From assembly GCA_009617715.1 (NCBI GenBank), contig VTFK01000159.1:1178001-1242000 (forward strand): 64,000 nucleotides of DNA, read 5' to 3'. Source of the DNA: Plectrocnemia conspersa. Its lineage: Eukaryota; Arthropoda; Insecta; Trichoptera; Polycentropodidae. Below the pieces are notes generated by a model that searched no databases, was not told where the DNA came from, and worked only from the letters and a program-made list of their open reading frames with translations. Both the position numbers and the translations under genes were made by a program. This document shows positions 25,971 through 36,770 of the stretch, piece after piece; within the stretch, counting starts at the first letter, position 1, and each line of letters begins with the position of its first letter.

Positions 25971-27107
25971 CTGATTCGGTCCTAGTCAATACAATTATAT
26001 TTTCTCTTTGACCGTTATATAAATCACGGGTTTTCGGCATTCATGAAATGTTTATATAATAATGAAACATAATTAATAATAGATTTTTCATTCTAATTAG
26101 TAAATAATAAGCTATACAAATGTTTTGTGTTATATTGATGTGAAAAAATATGCAACGTATCAAAGGGTGCCGCACAATGTAGAACATTAATCCTTTTCTA
26201 CGAACTTCAAAAAATTACATATTTGACAATAAATATAAATCTACTCTTGATATTGAATTAGATTAGTGACATGTGAGTGAAAACTAAATTAACAAGCCCC
26301 CCCATTTCTAACCGATAAATCATGTGCCACCAAACCGTTTATATAATACGATGAACCTATTACGATATTGGTGTTTGTCGATTATTCCAGATCAAAAACA
26401 CCCGAGAGAGTGACGTAATGCGACGTGATTGAAATTATTATTATGTTGTATAATTAATAATTTTGCGCGTGTGCGTGGTGTTACGTAAAATTCAACATCG
26501 GGGGTTGCTGTCGGGTGGGTAATTCAATTATTTCCGCTTTTAAATCGATCAATTTGATGGGTTTGATACGATTTTGCAGCGTTGCCGTTTTAATTCGCGA
26601 ATTTCGTTCTGGGCGGGGGCGGAATAACATTTTCTAAATTGGAATGACGATAGTTATTTACGTGTGACATGCAAATTTTGAGCGTAGAATCGCGGCAGGC
26701 GGAGTAGACGAGCTGTGGGACTTAAACGAGTTTGTTACGATGCTTTTGGATATTATACTTGACGTTTAACGTGTCTTGGTCAAACGGTTGTTAATTAAAT
26801 TTGAATGCGTTTTCATTATTCATGAAGTCGCGGTATTCTAATGGGGTATATAACACCCTTTTATATATAGATGTCGGACAGTGGATGCTCTTAAGCACGA
26901 TGCAAGATTTATGCTTTATTTTGCTCATTACACTACTATAATTTCAATGCAATAAAACGATAATATATAGTGAATTTTTAAACGAGACACCCCGAAAGTT
27001 GAATTTCATAATCCAAACTTAATTAAAAATTGGTAAAATCAAGGAGATCTATGCTCTTATTAACAATAAATATTATATACTCCTAGCTAATGATATATAA
27101 TTTTTTT
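25971..27107. other. Spacer with a G+C/CpG island
   Basis: An island at about 26455-26730 (cgcgtgtgcgtggtgttacg, cgggggttgctgtcgggtgg, gggcgggggcgg) contrasts with AT-rich flanks and has no coding frame. It is a candidate regulatory element or conserved non-coding block. Confidence 0.45.
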
Positions 27108-27632
27108 AAAGACAGGATATTTCGAATTCGAGGGCACTGCGAGCCTAGTACTCTTGGGCATACTTCTCTGGTCTTCTTGCCAAATAATGCAACCGACTTA
27201 CTTGCAATATAGAAGATCCATCAAAGTTTTCTTAGATTCCCGTATTTAAGGAAATATAAATATTATTAATTTTATTTCTCACAAACTTCCTTAATGTTTG
27301 CTAGGATATGATTCCCTCGAGTTGCTCGGGAAAGCACTTCTTTAAGTTGTTAGTGGAGAATTTGTGTGCCACCATATTAGCACTTGCGTTCCCGAGTTTG
27401 TTTGAACAGAAATATTGGAATACTATCTGACTTTTTAACCATCTGTCGGATATTCTTATCCAAGTTCTACTCACAGTTAATGAACGCATTCTAGTCATTA
27501 TTGTATATACATTTATCTAAGTGTTCCGTAGATATATATTTATATTTTTTATGTATTGTTTTTTTTCTGTGTATAGTGCATTGGCGTAAAGCTGTTATAC
27601 CATGCACATGTATTTAAATAAATAAATAAAAC
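27108..27632 (+). mobile_element. Jockey-like LINE fragment of a second lineage, 3' end
   Basis: Plus-strand relic. It reads NSRALRA then YSWAYFSGLLAK in one frame and RRSIKVFLRFPYLRKYK in another (compare VQRKFLRY elsewhere). Then comes YDSLELLGKHFFKLL with NLCATILALAFPSLFEQ, the C-terminal region of Jockey-like ORF2 products. The 3' UTR differs in sequence from the other copies, yet it also forms a hairpin (GTGCATTGG at about 27577-27585 with CCATGCAC at about 27602-27609) directly before a TTTAAATAAATAAATAAA tail. Frameshifts and stops throughout make it non-functional. Confidence 0.75.
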
Positions 27633-28600
27633 AGTTATTTTATATTTGTGTGAAAATCAGTGTAATTTAGTAAGTTAAAAAATCAACAGCAGTGTCCGTC
27701 CTAACTCGAAATACCCCCGGAATTAAGCACCGTAAACCTATCCTAGCCGTGCTAAAACTCAATTACGTTATATAGTATTAAAAACAGTATTATGAAACGA
27801 TTAAAAATGGAAGTAATTAAAAGTTCACCGGCGCGTTAAAAGTATTTAAAATCGCACTCCTTAGCCCGTCCATAAGCCGAGCTTTCCCCGGTGCCTATTC
27901 CTGAAACAAAACAGCGTCGGGTCCGACTTTGTCTCGGTTAATTTTTAAAACAATGGTATAATCCACATTAAGCCGGTTTGAAGTGGCATTATGGCAAATT
28001 ATCTTCGTCGGCGGCGTATCGTCCGGAAATTATGCCTTTTTTCCCCATTCCTCCTATATATTCAGCAAGTCCTTTCAAAGTAACTCTAATCTGACGGACG
28101 CGGAAAACTTGGGCAAAAACAACCAGATCGATCGCCGAGCAAAAGCTTTAATTCCAGAGCTTTTTTCCCTTCAGCCGCCTCGATCCCCACCCCTCGATGA
28201 CGGCCGTTTTCGCTCGTTTCGCGATATTTAGATCAGATTTCGATTCGGATATATACGGGGCGGATTTATAACGCCGTTTTACGAGTGACGTAATTAAATT
28301 TATATTACGGGCTGTTAAATTCTAATCAATACGGCTGCGCGGGCGGTTTATTTACGTTTTGCAAGGAATCAACTCGTAAAGCGAGATAACATTTTTTTTA
28401 TAATTTTTCACTATTGATCGAAATAAACGTGTTTAATGTATTCTGCGTTGAAAAAATAACGAGCTCTGAGGCTTTACGCGTTTGACCGAAAATTTAAGTT
28501 TTTATGACGCGAGCGTATTCCGCCGTGAAAAGCTTAACGGTGTAACTTTGATGGTTTTGATGTAAAGTCACTCCGCCGTAATAAAACGAGCAATCTAACA
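27633..28600. other. G+C/CpG-rich island, candidate conserved non-coding element
   Basis: From about 27700 to 28600 the sequence has repeated G+C-rich blocks (ggcggcgtatcgtccgg, gccgcctcgatccccacccc, gcgcgggcggtttatttacg) mixed with homeodomain-type TAATTA and CRE-like TGACGTAA strings. An 82-codon plus frame (27983-28231) shows no domain. It looks like a developmental-enhancer type block, but this is inference from composition only. Confidence 0.4.
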
Positions 28601-30065
28601 GCGTCAAGTATGTATATTTGGTTGTAACATGTATATAAAATTTGGACAATTAGAACTTTAGAAGAAAACCTTTTACCATAAGCGGCTTCATGCTTTCAGT
28701 TTTTGTTTAAAATAATACTAAACAATCAGAGAAAAATGCAATTAGAAATATATAAATTGGTTTACATATATGACATGCAAGCTTCAGAAGACCATTTTTT
28801 ACAACTTTTTGTAATTAGGGATGAACATTCAGTGCCTATATTTATTCCACCCTCTTGCAAAAAGGCAACCAATCAATCGCGTTAATCGCACTATTCTGTA
28901 ATGTTATACTTTTATATATAAAGAAAACAAAATATCAGTGGTCCTCAATACAATTTTAATACGGGTTTGATAAAAAATTATAAAAATTATAATAGCAAAA
29001 CATTTCGCGGGAGGATTGAATCGATCCATTTACTTAAAAATAGTCCAATTACAGGGTATATTTTTCTGAATCGAAAAATTTATTCTTCTTAATATTTAAA
29101 TAACCGTGCAGCTTTTAAATATATTCGATATAATTATTTTTTTGCTTTCATAAATAGCGCGGAAATGTATTTGGCCATACAGTGCAAAATCTATTTTTTA
29201 TTAAGAACACAGTTTTCCTCTTTAGAATATTGTAGAAATAAACAGTTTTTTTGATTATATACAATACTAAATTTTATATAATTTAGAAAAAAATTAACAT
29301 TAAATAATAAAAATATATTAAAATAACAATATATTTGTAAACGAATGTATTCCTATTTATTATTTTATATAATATAAACGTTTTCTTTCAAACGACATTG
29401 AAATTCGTAATGTGATATATTACTTAAAAACTCAATTCGGTTCGTATGTAAATATATTTCGCCGAGTTATGAATTCTCTATAAGTTTATATGAAGGACAT
29501 TAATATATTAAATAAAACTCTTAAATTATATATTATGTTTTAAATATTTTATTTTTAATATGATTATTTATATTATAGTTTGATTAGTTCGGTATTATAT
29601 ATCATATTATTCTAAATTACAAATTGAGATAGATTCAGCTGAAATACGAATCGATGGCATATGTTTTCACTTTAATATCGAAATAGTCTTAGAGACGTAA
29701 AGAAATTAATTAGAAGTTGATAAAAACGTAGATAAAAAACTTAAAATGTTGAAAATCACTAAATTGACTTTATTAATAAAACAAAAGTAAGAAAAATTAT
29801 TACTATCATAATAATCTATTTTTTAATGATTGTAAAGAATGACTGAATGATGATAATGTTTACTTCCTTGGTAAACAACCTTTCGCAATCTCATTATTTA
29901 AAGTCCATTTCTAACCTAATGCAATATATTTTTTTATTCAATTTGCAAAAATCGATATTCGGCAAATATGCAATCCAGCTTATCAAATCAAAACGTATAT
30001 GGTCGATGATTTTTATATTTGTATGGTCGCATATGTACGCTCTGGGGTCGAATAGTTGAAAATTT
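28601..30065. other. A+T-rich spacer
   Basis: No gene, repeat termini or RNA gene seen. Small frames such as 28703-28885 and 29847-30059 look like chance. Confidence 0.65.
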
Positions 30066-30068
30066 TGT

Positions 30069-30560
30069 TAGACTTCCGCGTGAACGAAAACCGAAATCGT
30101 CAGCGGAATAATCGCGTCGCAAATTTGCGGGCCCGGACGCTCGGTTCGGGGTCACCAGGGGTAATCAAGTCTGGGTCGCGCCACGTCACGTCGGTCAGTT
30201 GAGTCAACTGAGACTAATGCGGTCGAGTGCGCCGAGCGCGAGACGTGGTTAAACATCAGGTACGTGTCTAGAGTGAAAACACCATTGTTCACCGGGAGTC
30301 GATGATTCAAGATTTCGTTAGTCATGGCATGACTAAAAAAAAGCGTGTGATTCACAGAAAGAGATCGGAGTAACGACGAGAAGGTTCGTTGTCTATTGTG
30401 AAGTACTGTCGCCTTAATAAAACGCTTTTATTTATTGAGATAATAATTAATTAGCTTGGCCGTATTCCATCATGTGACTCACTGGGAGAAAAAAAAACAC
30501 CCACATATTTACAATTTTTGTTAGTTTGTGGCGACCATACACAGGTGCCCACGTTTGAAA
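30069..30560 (+). mobile_element. Possible LTR (module 1) with initiator, poly(A) signal and PBS-like site
   Basis: A G+C-rich start opens TGTTAGACTTCC at about 30069. An arthropod-type initiator TCAGTT lies at 30195-30200 inside a near-perfect palindrome. A poly(A) signal AATAAA follows at about 30417, then U5-like AT-rich sequence ending TTTACA at about 30515. Direct ATTT flanks both proposed ends, although 4 bp in AT-rich DNA is weak support. TGGCGACC at about 30537, starting TGG as a tRNA primer-binding site must, follows shortly. Together this resembles a Gypsy-type LTR and leader. The alternative is a host promoter and first exon: CAG/GTACGT at 30259/30260 is a strong donor. No gag or pol is seen. 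Confidence 0.35.
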
Positions 30561-30840
30561 AGGTCTCTCAAAACTCACGTTAATTTACTGTGACCAAAAT
30601 GATCATTCATCAACAAGAAAACAATACAATAGTGCAAAGGATGAAATCACTCACAAAACCCTCGTTACGACCAGAAAATCACGTAAATAATACGAGTTTT
30701 GTTCTCACTGTAAATATTCTCCGTCATTAAAAGAATATTTCTTGGTTGCAAAACGGTCACGGATATAATATATCACCGGATCCACAAGATTCCCGTTGCA
30801 GTTACGACCTTAGATAATGCCCATCAAGCAAACGTCGCTT

Positions 30841-31260
30841 TCTAAAGGCGTGTACATATTTCGCAGTTCTAAGAACTGAGTATTGGCTGAACGATCGCTG
30901 CATGATTGTGATTGGTCAGCCAACTTTGTAGCCTTGGATACTTAAGCCTGGACTCCGATGATGAGAGGGCAGTGACAATCAGCCACTCGAAGACTCAAGA
31001 AGACGACTCTCGAAAAGACTAGCAAACGTCCGCCGCCCATACGAGCACCGAGAGGAATCATCCTCCGCTATACCGTCGCTGCACGCCACCTACAAGACCT
31101 TTGAGGAACTCCCACGGACATAATCCCTGCGCCATCTTCTCCACCACCGCTCGGAGGAAATATCTTGCCATTTATCGTCTGTCGCATTTGTAATATAATC
31201 TAATAAAACTCGAACTAGATTCCACTAAGCGTCTCACTGGCTACATCACACCTCTAGGGT
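30841..31260 (+). mobile_element. Possible solo LTR (module 2), promoter-to-poly(A) block
   Basis: G+C-rich block with reverse CCAAT boxes (ATTGG near 30881 and 30911), an AT-rich TATA-like ATACTTAAG at about 30938, a likely start region near 30970, and AATAAA at about 31202. It then ends CTACATCACA at about 31249. The arrangement and length (about 400 bp from TGTACATATT at 30851) fit a solo LTR. No convincing target duplication was found, so termini are uncertain. It is not similar in sequence to module 1. Confidence 0.35.
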
Positions 31261-32904
31261 TCTCAGACCCTAAACTTTCATACAACAAATTTATTTACAT
31301 TAAAGTCAATATAGTAGGATTTTATATACTTTTTGTTTTGCACCCTCTTTTATATACACCGACATGTTTTTTTTAAATAGTAAAAGGCCGTTATGTTGTT
31401 CTAACATTTTTTTCATCATCTATCAAAAAAAAAAAATTGTTATAAATTATACTAATTAAGATCAATTTGCAAATTATAAAGCATATCAAAACTTCGTTTA
31501 TGTCAGTTAACATGTACATAATGTCAGGTTTACATTCACCAATTTACTGCCTTTCAATAATGTTTGCCAATCAAAACCATCAATACCTTGTCATGGTGGC
31601 AATATCGCCGTAGCGTTTCTCTCTCGTTTTAGAATTATATGTACTTTTTAATTAATCATTTTAAAATTATTATCGCTATCAAAAAATGCATACCTTAATT
31701 ATAATAATAATAGTCTAATTTAAATATTTAGTAGTTATTATTAAAAATATGAATGTAAGTTCATATCTCACATATGTAAAGCAAATCCTGTGTATCTCAT
31801 TACAACGAAAAAACATTTAACATTTTCAGTACAATCGTATAAGGATTACGTAATATATTAATACTTAATATTCTTCGCTGTAATATTATATTAACATGGA
31901 AACACTCAGGTGTGCCCCTTGATTACAAACACTTTTTATTCATTACTAGAGACAAAAGCAAAAATATATCACAACAAAACTACCGCGACACACCGATTCG
32001 TTCCAACCCTCTCTAGTATCCTAAATAAAACCCCACCGGATCGGATTGTACCGATATATAAAAGTGAACCGTACCAAAAGTCTATACTCAGACCACTCCA
32101 TTGAGCTTTGAAAAAAAAACAACAAAACGACCGACTTGATACGACGAATCAAAACAACGGAGAAAAAACAGCGTCTTGTGCTTACAATACACGCATAGAA
32201 TATATGCCTTATGTATTGAACCTACATATGTATATAGTATGTATAAACCTACGCGGTATCAATTGGACATTGTCGAGATTTCAATAAAACATGGTCAACA
32301 TTGGATAGAGATTGATTCGCGATGCATGTAAATCGAATCTGGCCAGCATCCGTAACCATTAATCTCCTGGATACAGACGTTCGGTACAACTTGGGGAGAT
32401 AATCGACAAGACTACACGTTCGCAGACCGTGTCCCGATTGTAATCCTACGATTATCCGTTTCGGATCTGGGAGTCCCACATTGCGCTTGGATTCGGGATT
32501 TAAAAACCGCAAAGAAACGGGCTCAACTGTTGCGCTATATACAGCTATATATTCAATCGGAAATGGTAATCAAATTTTATCATTGCTTGTTATCTAATTA
32601 GGTGAATCTATAATGTATATATTGACGACCATAAATCATGCATGTTTAAAGTGTTCACTTAAATCATATGCATAAACGCGAGCGATTGATGTTGTTAAGC
32701 GATCGGGAGCGGGTCTATCGTAGAAAAGCTGATCGCCGATGTATGAGATTTATTTTTTTCGTAACTTTATCATTTATGAGAATCTATATTAATTACATTA
32801 AAAAAGCTACATATTGTAAAAAATAAGTGGTTTTTAAAATTTCGAATAGAACACTTTCTTAAGAATTATTTCGGTTTAAATATACGGAAATTAAAAAAAA
32901 ATAT
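31261..32904. other. Spacer with a G+C-moderate patch
   Basis: AT-rich. A less AT-rich patch at about 32245-32530 holds an 87-codon minus frame with no recognisable domain and is probably a non-coding island. Confidence 0.55.
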
Positions 32905-32905
32905 A

Positions 32906-33441
32906 CGCGACAATTGGGCGACGGGCAAATGGGTGATTCCGGTAAATTGGACGACGGCCAAATGGGCGATGGTTATTTGGGCGACGTCATATGGGCGACA
33001 GAAATTTAAAAAACTTCACGCTTAGATTTATTGTAAATATTAGTAAAGTATAAATTAAAACGAAAAAGTATAATAAATGAAAAAAAATGTTATTTTAAAA
33101 TTATTTATTCATATTATAATGATATATATATACATATGTATTATATATGCAATACCGCGTAAATAATGTATGAAATTTTCTCTATTGTACCTCAAAACCT
33201 TTATACCAATTATTTAGTCAGCTTCTTCGTAACGTCTTATTTGCACTGATGTTCAAAACCTACTATAGTTCTCTCATATTCAACATTATAGCTTTTTTGG
33301 ATTTATCTGAGCCATTGATAAAAATCTATAAATTTAGATGACTTTTTTTGCAAATTAATTTGATTTTTGTTGCAAATTTATTTGTATTGCATTATTATTG
33401 TATCGCCTAAAAGGCCGTCGCCTAATTTACCGTGTCCGCAT
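32906..33441. mobile_element. Unclassified TIR element with tandem-repeat termini
   Basis: The left end (32906-33001) is a run of about six imperfect 15-bp units of the type CGACGGCCAAATGGG. The right end (about 33410-33441) carries two units in inverted orientation, reading CGGTAAATTAGGCGACGGCC on the minus strand. This gives an inverted-repeat element of roughly 535 bp with an AT-rich interior and no transposase motif I can name. A target duplication was not identified, so the superfamily is open. Confidence 0.55.
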
Positions 33442-34770
33442 CTACTTATTATATATGTATAAATCATGCATGGACGCTGGATCACTATAAATATTTAAAT
33501 ACAAAATATTTGTGCATAAATATCTGTAAATAATGTTTTCTGTGTTTGTTATCCAATGAAAAAAATAAATTATTTTGTGGTAAAGTATAATTATAATTAT
33601 AAATAGACTTTAAGACAATATAAAATTATTTTTTGCATAGTGAAACAAAAATTAAATTAATTAATTTTCTCACGAAAATCGGGGGAAAATAGTAAATATA
33701 AAAATATTTTTTATAAGTACGCTTTTAATTTATTAGAAAAAAATTTAAAGCACATTTATTATATTTTAATATTTTTTGTAACTAAAAAACGCAATTTCAA
33801 TTATAAAATTATATTATAAAAATAAAAATCTTATTTTTGATTTTTATAATGTTTTTTAGAAAGCTTAAAGCGTTTAGGGACGAATCAAATGGTCTATTTC
33901 TACTTTTCGTAGTTAATCCTGTCGTTGAGAATACTCGCTCGCTTTCCGTTGGTGTTGACTTATTTATGAGCAAAGATTTTTACATAAGATTAAGATTTTG
34001 ACTAGGTTTTCTGATTGGTTGCAAAATATTAAACTCATTTCGTCGACTAAATTTATAATTTTTTACCAGAGAAATAGTCTGGTGGTTTATATGTTGATTA
34101 CTTAATTTTTAACTTCATATTATTCAAATTGTAATCAGTATTCTCTTTCATAATTATTCCAGTATCCGATTCTAACTAATTATCTTAAATAGAATAAAGT
34201 CGTTATAAATAATCTTCCATATTATTAAAATATTTTTTTTTGAAGCAGCTTCGATAATAATTATCACTGGCTTTAAAAATGTATTAAACCAATAAGCTGA
34301 TTATTTATTCTTTCTTCAATTTTTTATTTCAGTGCTGTAAATATTTATAGTTTTGTTTAATTTATTTTTCAATTAAAAATAGAAAAGTCTTAAGTCACAT
34401 ATTTTTTTTAATGTGCTTTATTTGTAATATATACATTTATTGTAACTATATCATTCACTTAGGCATCTTACAAAAAAATATTTTCAAAATTAAAATATAT
34501 TTTAAATAGACTTTGTAATAATAGTCCCACAAAATAATTATTAATTTGTTTTATAAATACATAAATCGTATATGACTTTTAGATGTAATATTGAAAACCT
34601 TATTTTCTAGATAGTAATCATTATGGTATTAGTTTATATTTTCCTTATATTTTGAATACCCAAATAATAATAATATATAAACAACATTTGATTTATCTCT
34701 ACCTTTTATATTTTTTAAAGGTCAACTGTAATATTAGATTTACATATTATTAAAAAATACTTAACTCCTG
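33442..34770. other. A+T-rich spacer, nothing recognisable
   Basis: Very AT-rich and stop-dense. No structural repeats found. Confidence 0.65.
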
Positions 34771-35280
34771 CCCTGTCTTACCTATACACCCGAAACTTTT
34801 CAAATTTTCGGTAGGTATCATCGCATACGAAGGGTGGTTTTTTGGCGGTGGGCTGGGAATGGGTTCCCAGATTAACAATTACAGGGTCGCGACCCCCCGA
34901 TTTGTCCAATTTACATAATTACATCAATTTCACGTTGAATTATGCAAAAACGACGACGGCATTAAGGGCGAACGAAGCCCACCTTCGTCGCCATTAATTC
35001 GAGATTGTATTGACGTCGTTTTGACGACATCGGCACACTGCCTGGGTTTCGGATTCTAAATACTTAATTATGTTGACAAATTACATTTCCAAATGTTCTA
35101 CTCGGGGGGAGGCCTCCTCACAAATTGAAAATGGGGATACTTTCAAAACGGTCGATTCGGAAACGATCTTTCACTATGTATCCAAGCAGGAAGGAGGCAT
35201 TGCTCCACGAACCGTTTTGTCGATTATAATCGAGAAACGCTCGCAGCAGTTTATTTGTACTCGTTAAGATTAGATTTACA
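34771..35280. other. G+C/CpG-rich island with palindromes
   Basis: Candidate conserved non-coding block. It contains a 12-bp perfect palindrome GGGTCGCGACCC at 34884-34895. A strong imperfect hairpin lies at about 34967-34993 (arms ggcgaacgaag and cttcgtcgcc with one bulge). There are also several TAATTA/ATGCAAA-type strings. The 65-codon plus frame (35070-35267) has no domain. Confidence 0.45.
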
Positions 35281-35734
35281 TTGTTTTTGTTGATTATCGC
35301 ACACTAACCTACCTACTAACGAGTAGCCACTTCATATTATTACGGCCATATTTATGCGCAATTCGACTGAGAATTTCTTCAGTTCAAAACGATTTATATT
35401 AAGAGTAAAATTTTCGGAATTAATCTTTTATATTATTTTCGGGAACGTTCTTTGGACAGAGTGTTGTCCCTTTTATGTTTGTAAATTATTTGAATGCTAC
35501 TATATTCCAGGAAGATTTAATAATGGATTAGATAAAATAAGTGGAAATACGAATAAGTCAGACAGTGAGATACTTGATAAAGAATATGATATTTTCATTT
35601 ATTGTCTCTCTTTATAAAAGCTTGTTTTCATTGTTCAATCAACCATGTTTCACTAGATTTAAATTTCCATTTGTCAATATGAAAATACACAAATGCTTAC
35701 AAAACACATACTTTTAGTTTTTATGATCTACGCA
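35281..35734. other. Spacer with an 87-codon frame of no known type
   Basis: The plus frame 35354-35617 lies just upstream of the hAT relic. I could not relate its translation to a transposase or other family. It may be chance. Confidence 0.5.
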
Positions 35735-35751
35735 TTCATCTCATTTTCTGC

Positions 35752-36431
35752 CTTACGACTAGGGATTCCAATCCCGGGCCAAAATTTTGATCCCGGGATT
35801 TCGGTATTGCAATTAGTCGATCCCGGGATCCCGGGACCAGTCCCGGGATAATTTTTATGCTATTTTATCGATAAAAATAATTTAAAATGAATAATACAAT
35901 ATATTTTTACATCTGTTTTTTATAACGTACAATGTATAAAGTACGTATATTTTTAGTCTTGGACTTAAAATAGAAAATAATATAATAAAAATAAAAAAGG
36001 GAAGGTCTTATATATTTATTTGAGAAGAAAAAAATGAACTTTTGACAATGTATGCAAATAGGTATGTACATTCATAGACACAATTAATTGAAAACATTAT
36101 TTTGAATAAAACTCACGAAGTAACATCAAAGCATCAAGTGTTTTATCATTTAGCCTTGATCTGATTTTGGTTCCTAAGCAGCCTGCTGCTGAAAAAGCAC
36201 GTTCAGACTCACAGCCTCAAAGATTCACAGATGACACGTGCAACTCGCGCAAGTTTGTACACGAAATATAACGATGTTGTCAATAATAATTCGATTCTGC
36301 TTGATAATCAACCAATCCGAAAAGTTCGGGATTATGTTTTATAATCCCGGGACTCATCGGGTATTGAAAATCGTTCGGGATCCCGGGATCCCGGGATTCG
36401 GGATCCCGGGATTGGAATCCCTACTTACGAC
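35752..36431 (-). mobile_element. hAT transposon, 664 bp, with 19-bp TIR and 8-bp TSD
   Basis: The element at 35760-36423 is flanked by identical CTTACGAC (35752-35759 and 36424-36431). Its ends are perfect 19-bp inverted repeats TAGGGATTCCAATCCCGGG. The first and last roughly 100 bp carry many copies of the palindrome TCCCGGGA, likely transposase-binding sites. The interior keeps only the C-terminus of a transposase on the minus strand, so it is an internally deleted, non-autonomous copy. It sits inside an older hAT transposase relic. Confidence 0.95.
36097..36255 (-). pseudogene. hAT transposase C-terminal dimerisation domain remnant
   Basis: The minus frame reads LRELHVSSVN, a stop, then ESERAFSAAGCLGTKIRSRL and NDKTLDALMLLREFYSK, and finally TAA at 36097-36099. 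The ESERAFSAAG...RSRL...L..LMLLRE pattern is the classical hAT dimerisation domain, and the stop position is as expected for the protein end. Upstream catalytic parts are missing from this 664-bp element. Confidence 0.88.
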
Positions 36432-36770
36432 AGATGGGCACCCAATATGGTGGGACAAAATATGGGATTTGTGAAATTGTTTATGGAAGCTATTGGACAT
36501 CCACTTGTTCTTTTTCGCTGCATTATCCATTAAGAGGTGTTTTATGCCAAGGCAATTCAATAATGTAAGGTGGCGGAGTCGAGGAAAAGTGCTTGATTGG
36601 TTGATAACATGCATCAAGGTATCTCTTGAAGATAAGAATCTGGCAAACTTTTCTCAGCTCAATGATCAGAACTTAAAATTACAAGTTTTAGCCGAAAGTA
36701 TTGTTTGAATACATAAAAGCATTTGAAAGTAAACTTAAAATTTTTATGCGAGAAGTAAAGACAATAAAAA

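Larger units (their letters stand above)
35735..36770 (+). pseudogene. Old hAT transposase relic (ZBED5/GTF2IRD2-like type)
   Basis: Plus-strand remnants of a hAT-superfamily transposase-derived gene, interrupted by a younger hAT element at 35760-36423. The frame CLTTDG is split exactly at the insertion, with CLT on the left and TTDG regained on the right through the target duplication. It continues (one lost base) PNMVGQNMGFVKLFMEAIG then LFRCIIH, one stop, and EVFYAKAIQ. After a deletion it reads VRWRSRGKVLDWLI, LEDKNLANF, LNDQNLKLQ, and EYIKAFESKLKIFMREV near 36770. TDGAP...G...HCIIHQ...VRWLSRGKVL is the characteristic order in the RNase-H-like core of these proteins. Multiple stops and gaps make it dead. 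Confidence 0.8.
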
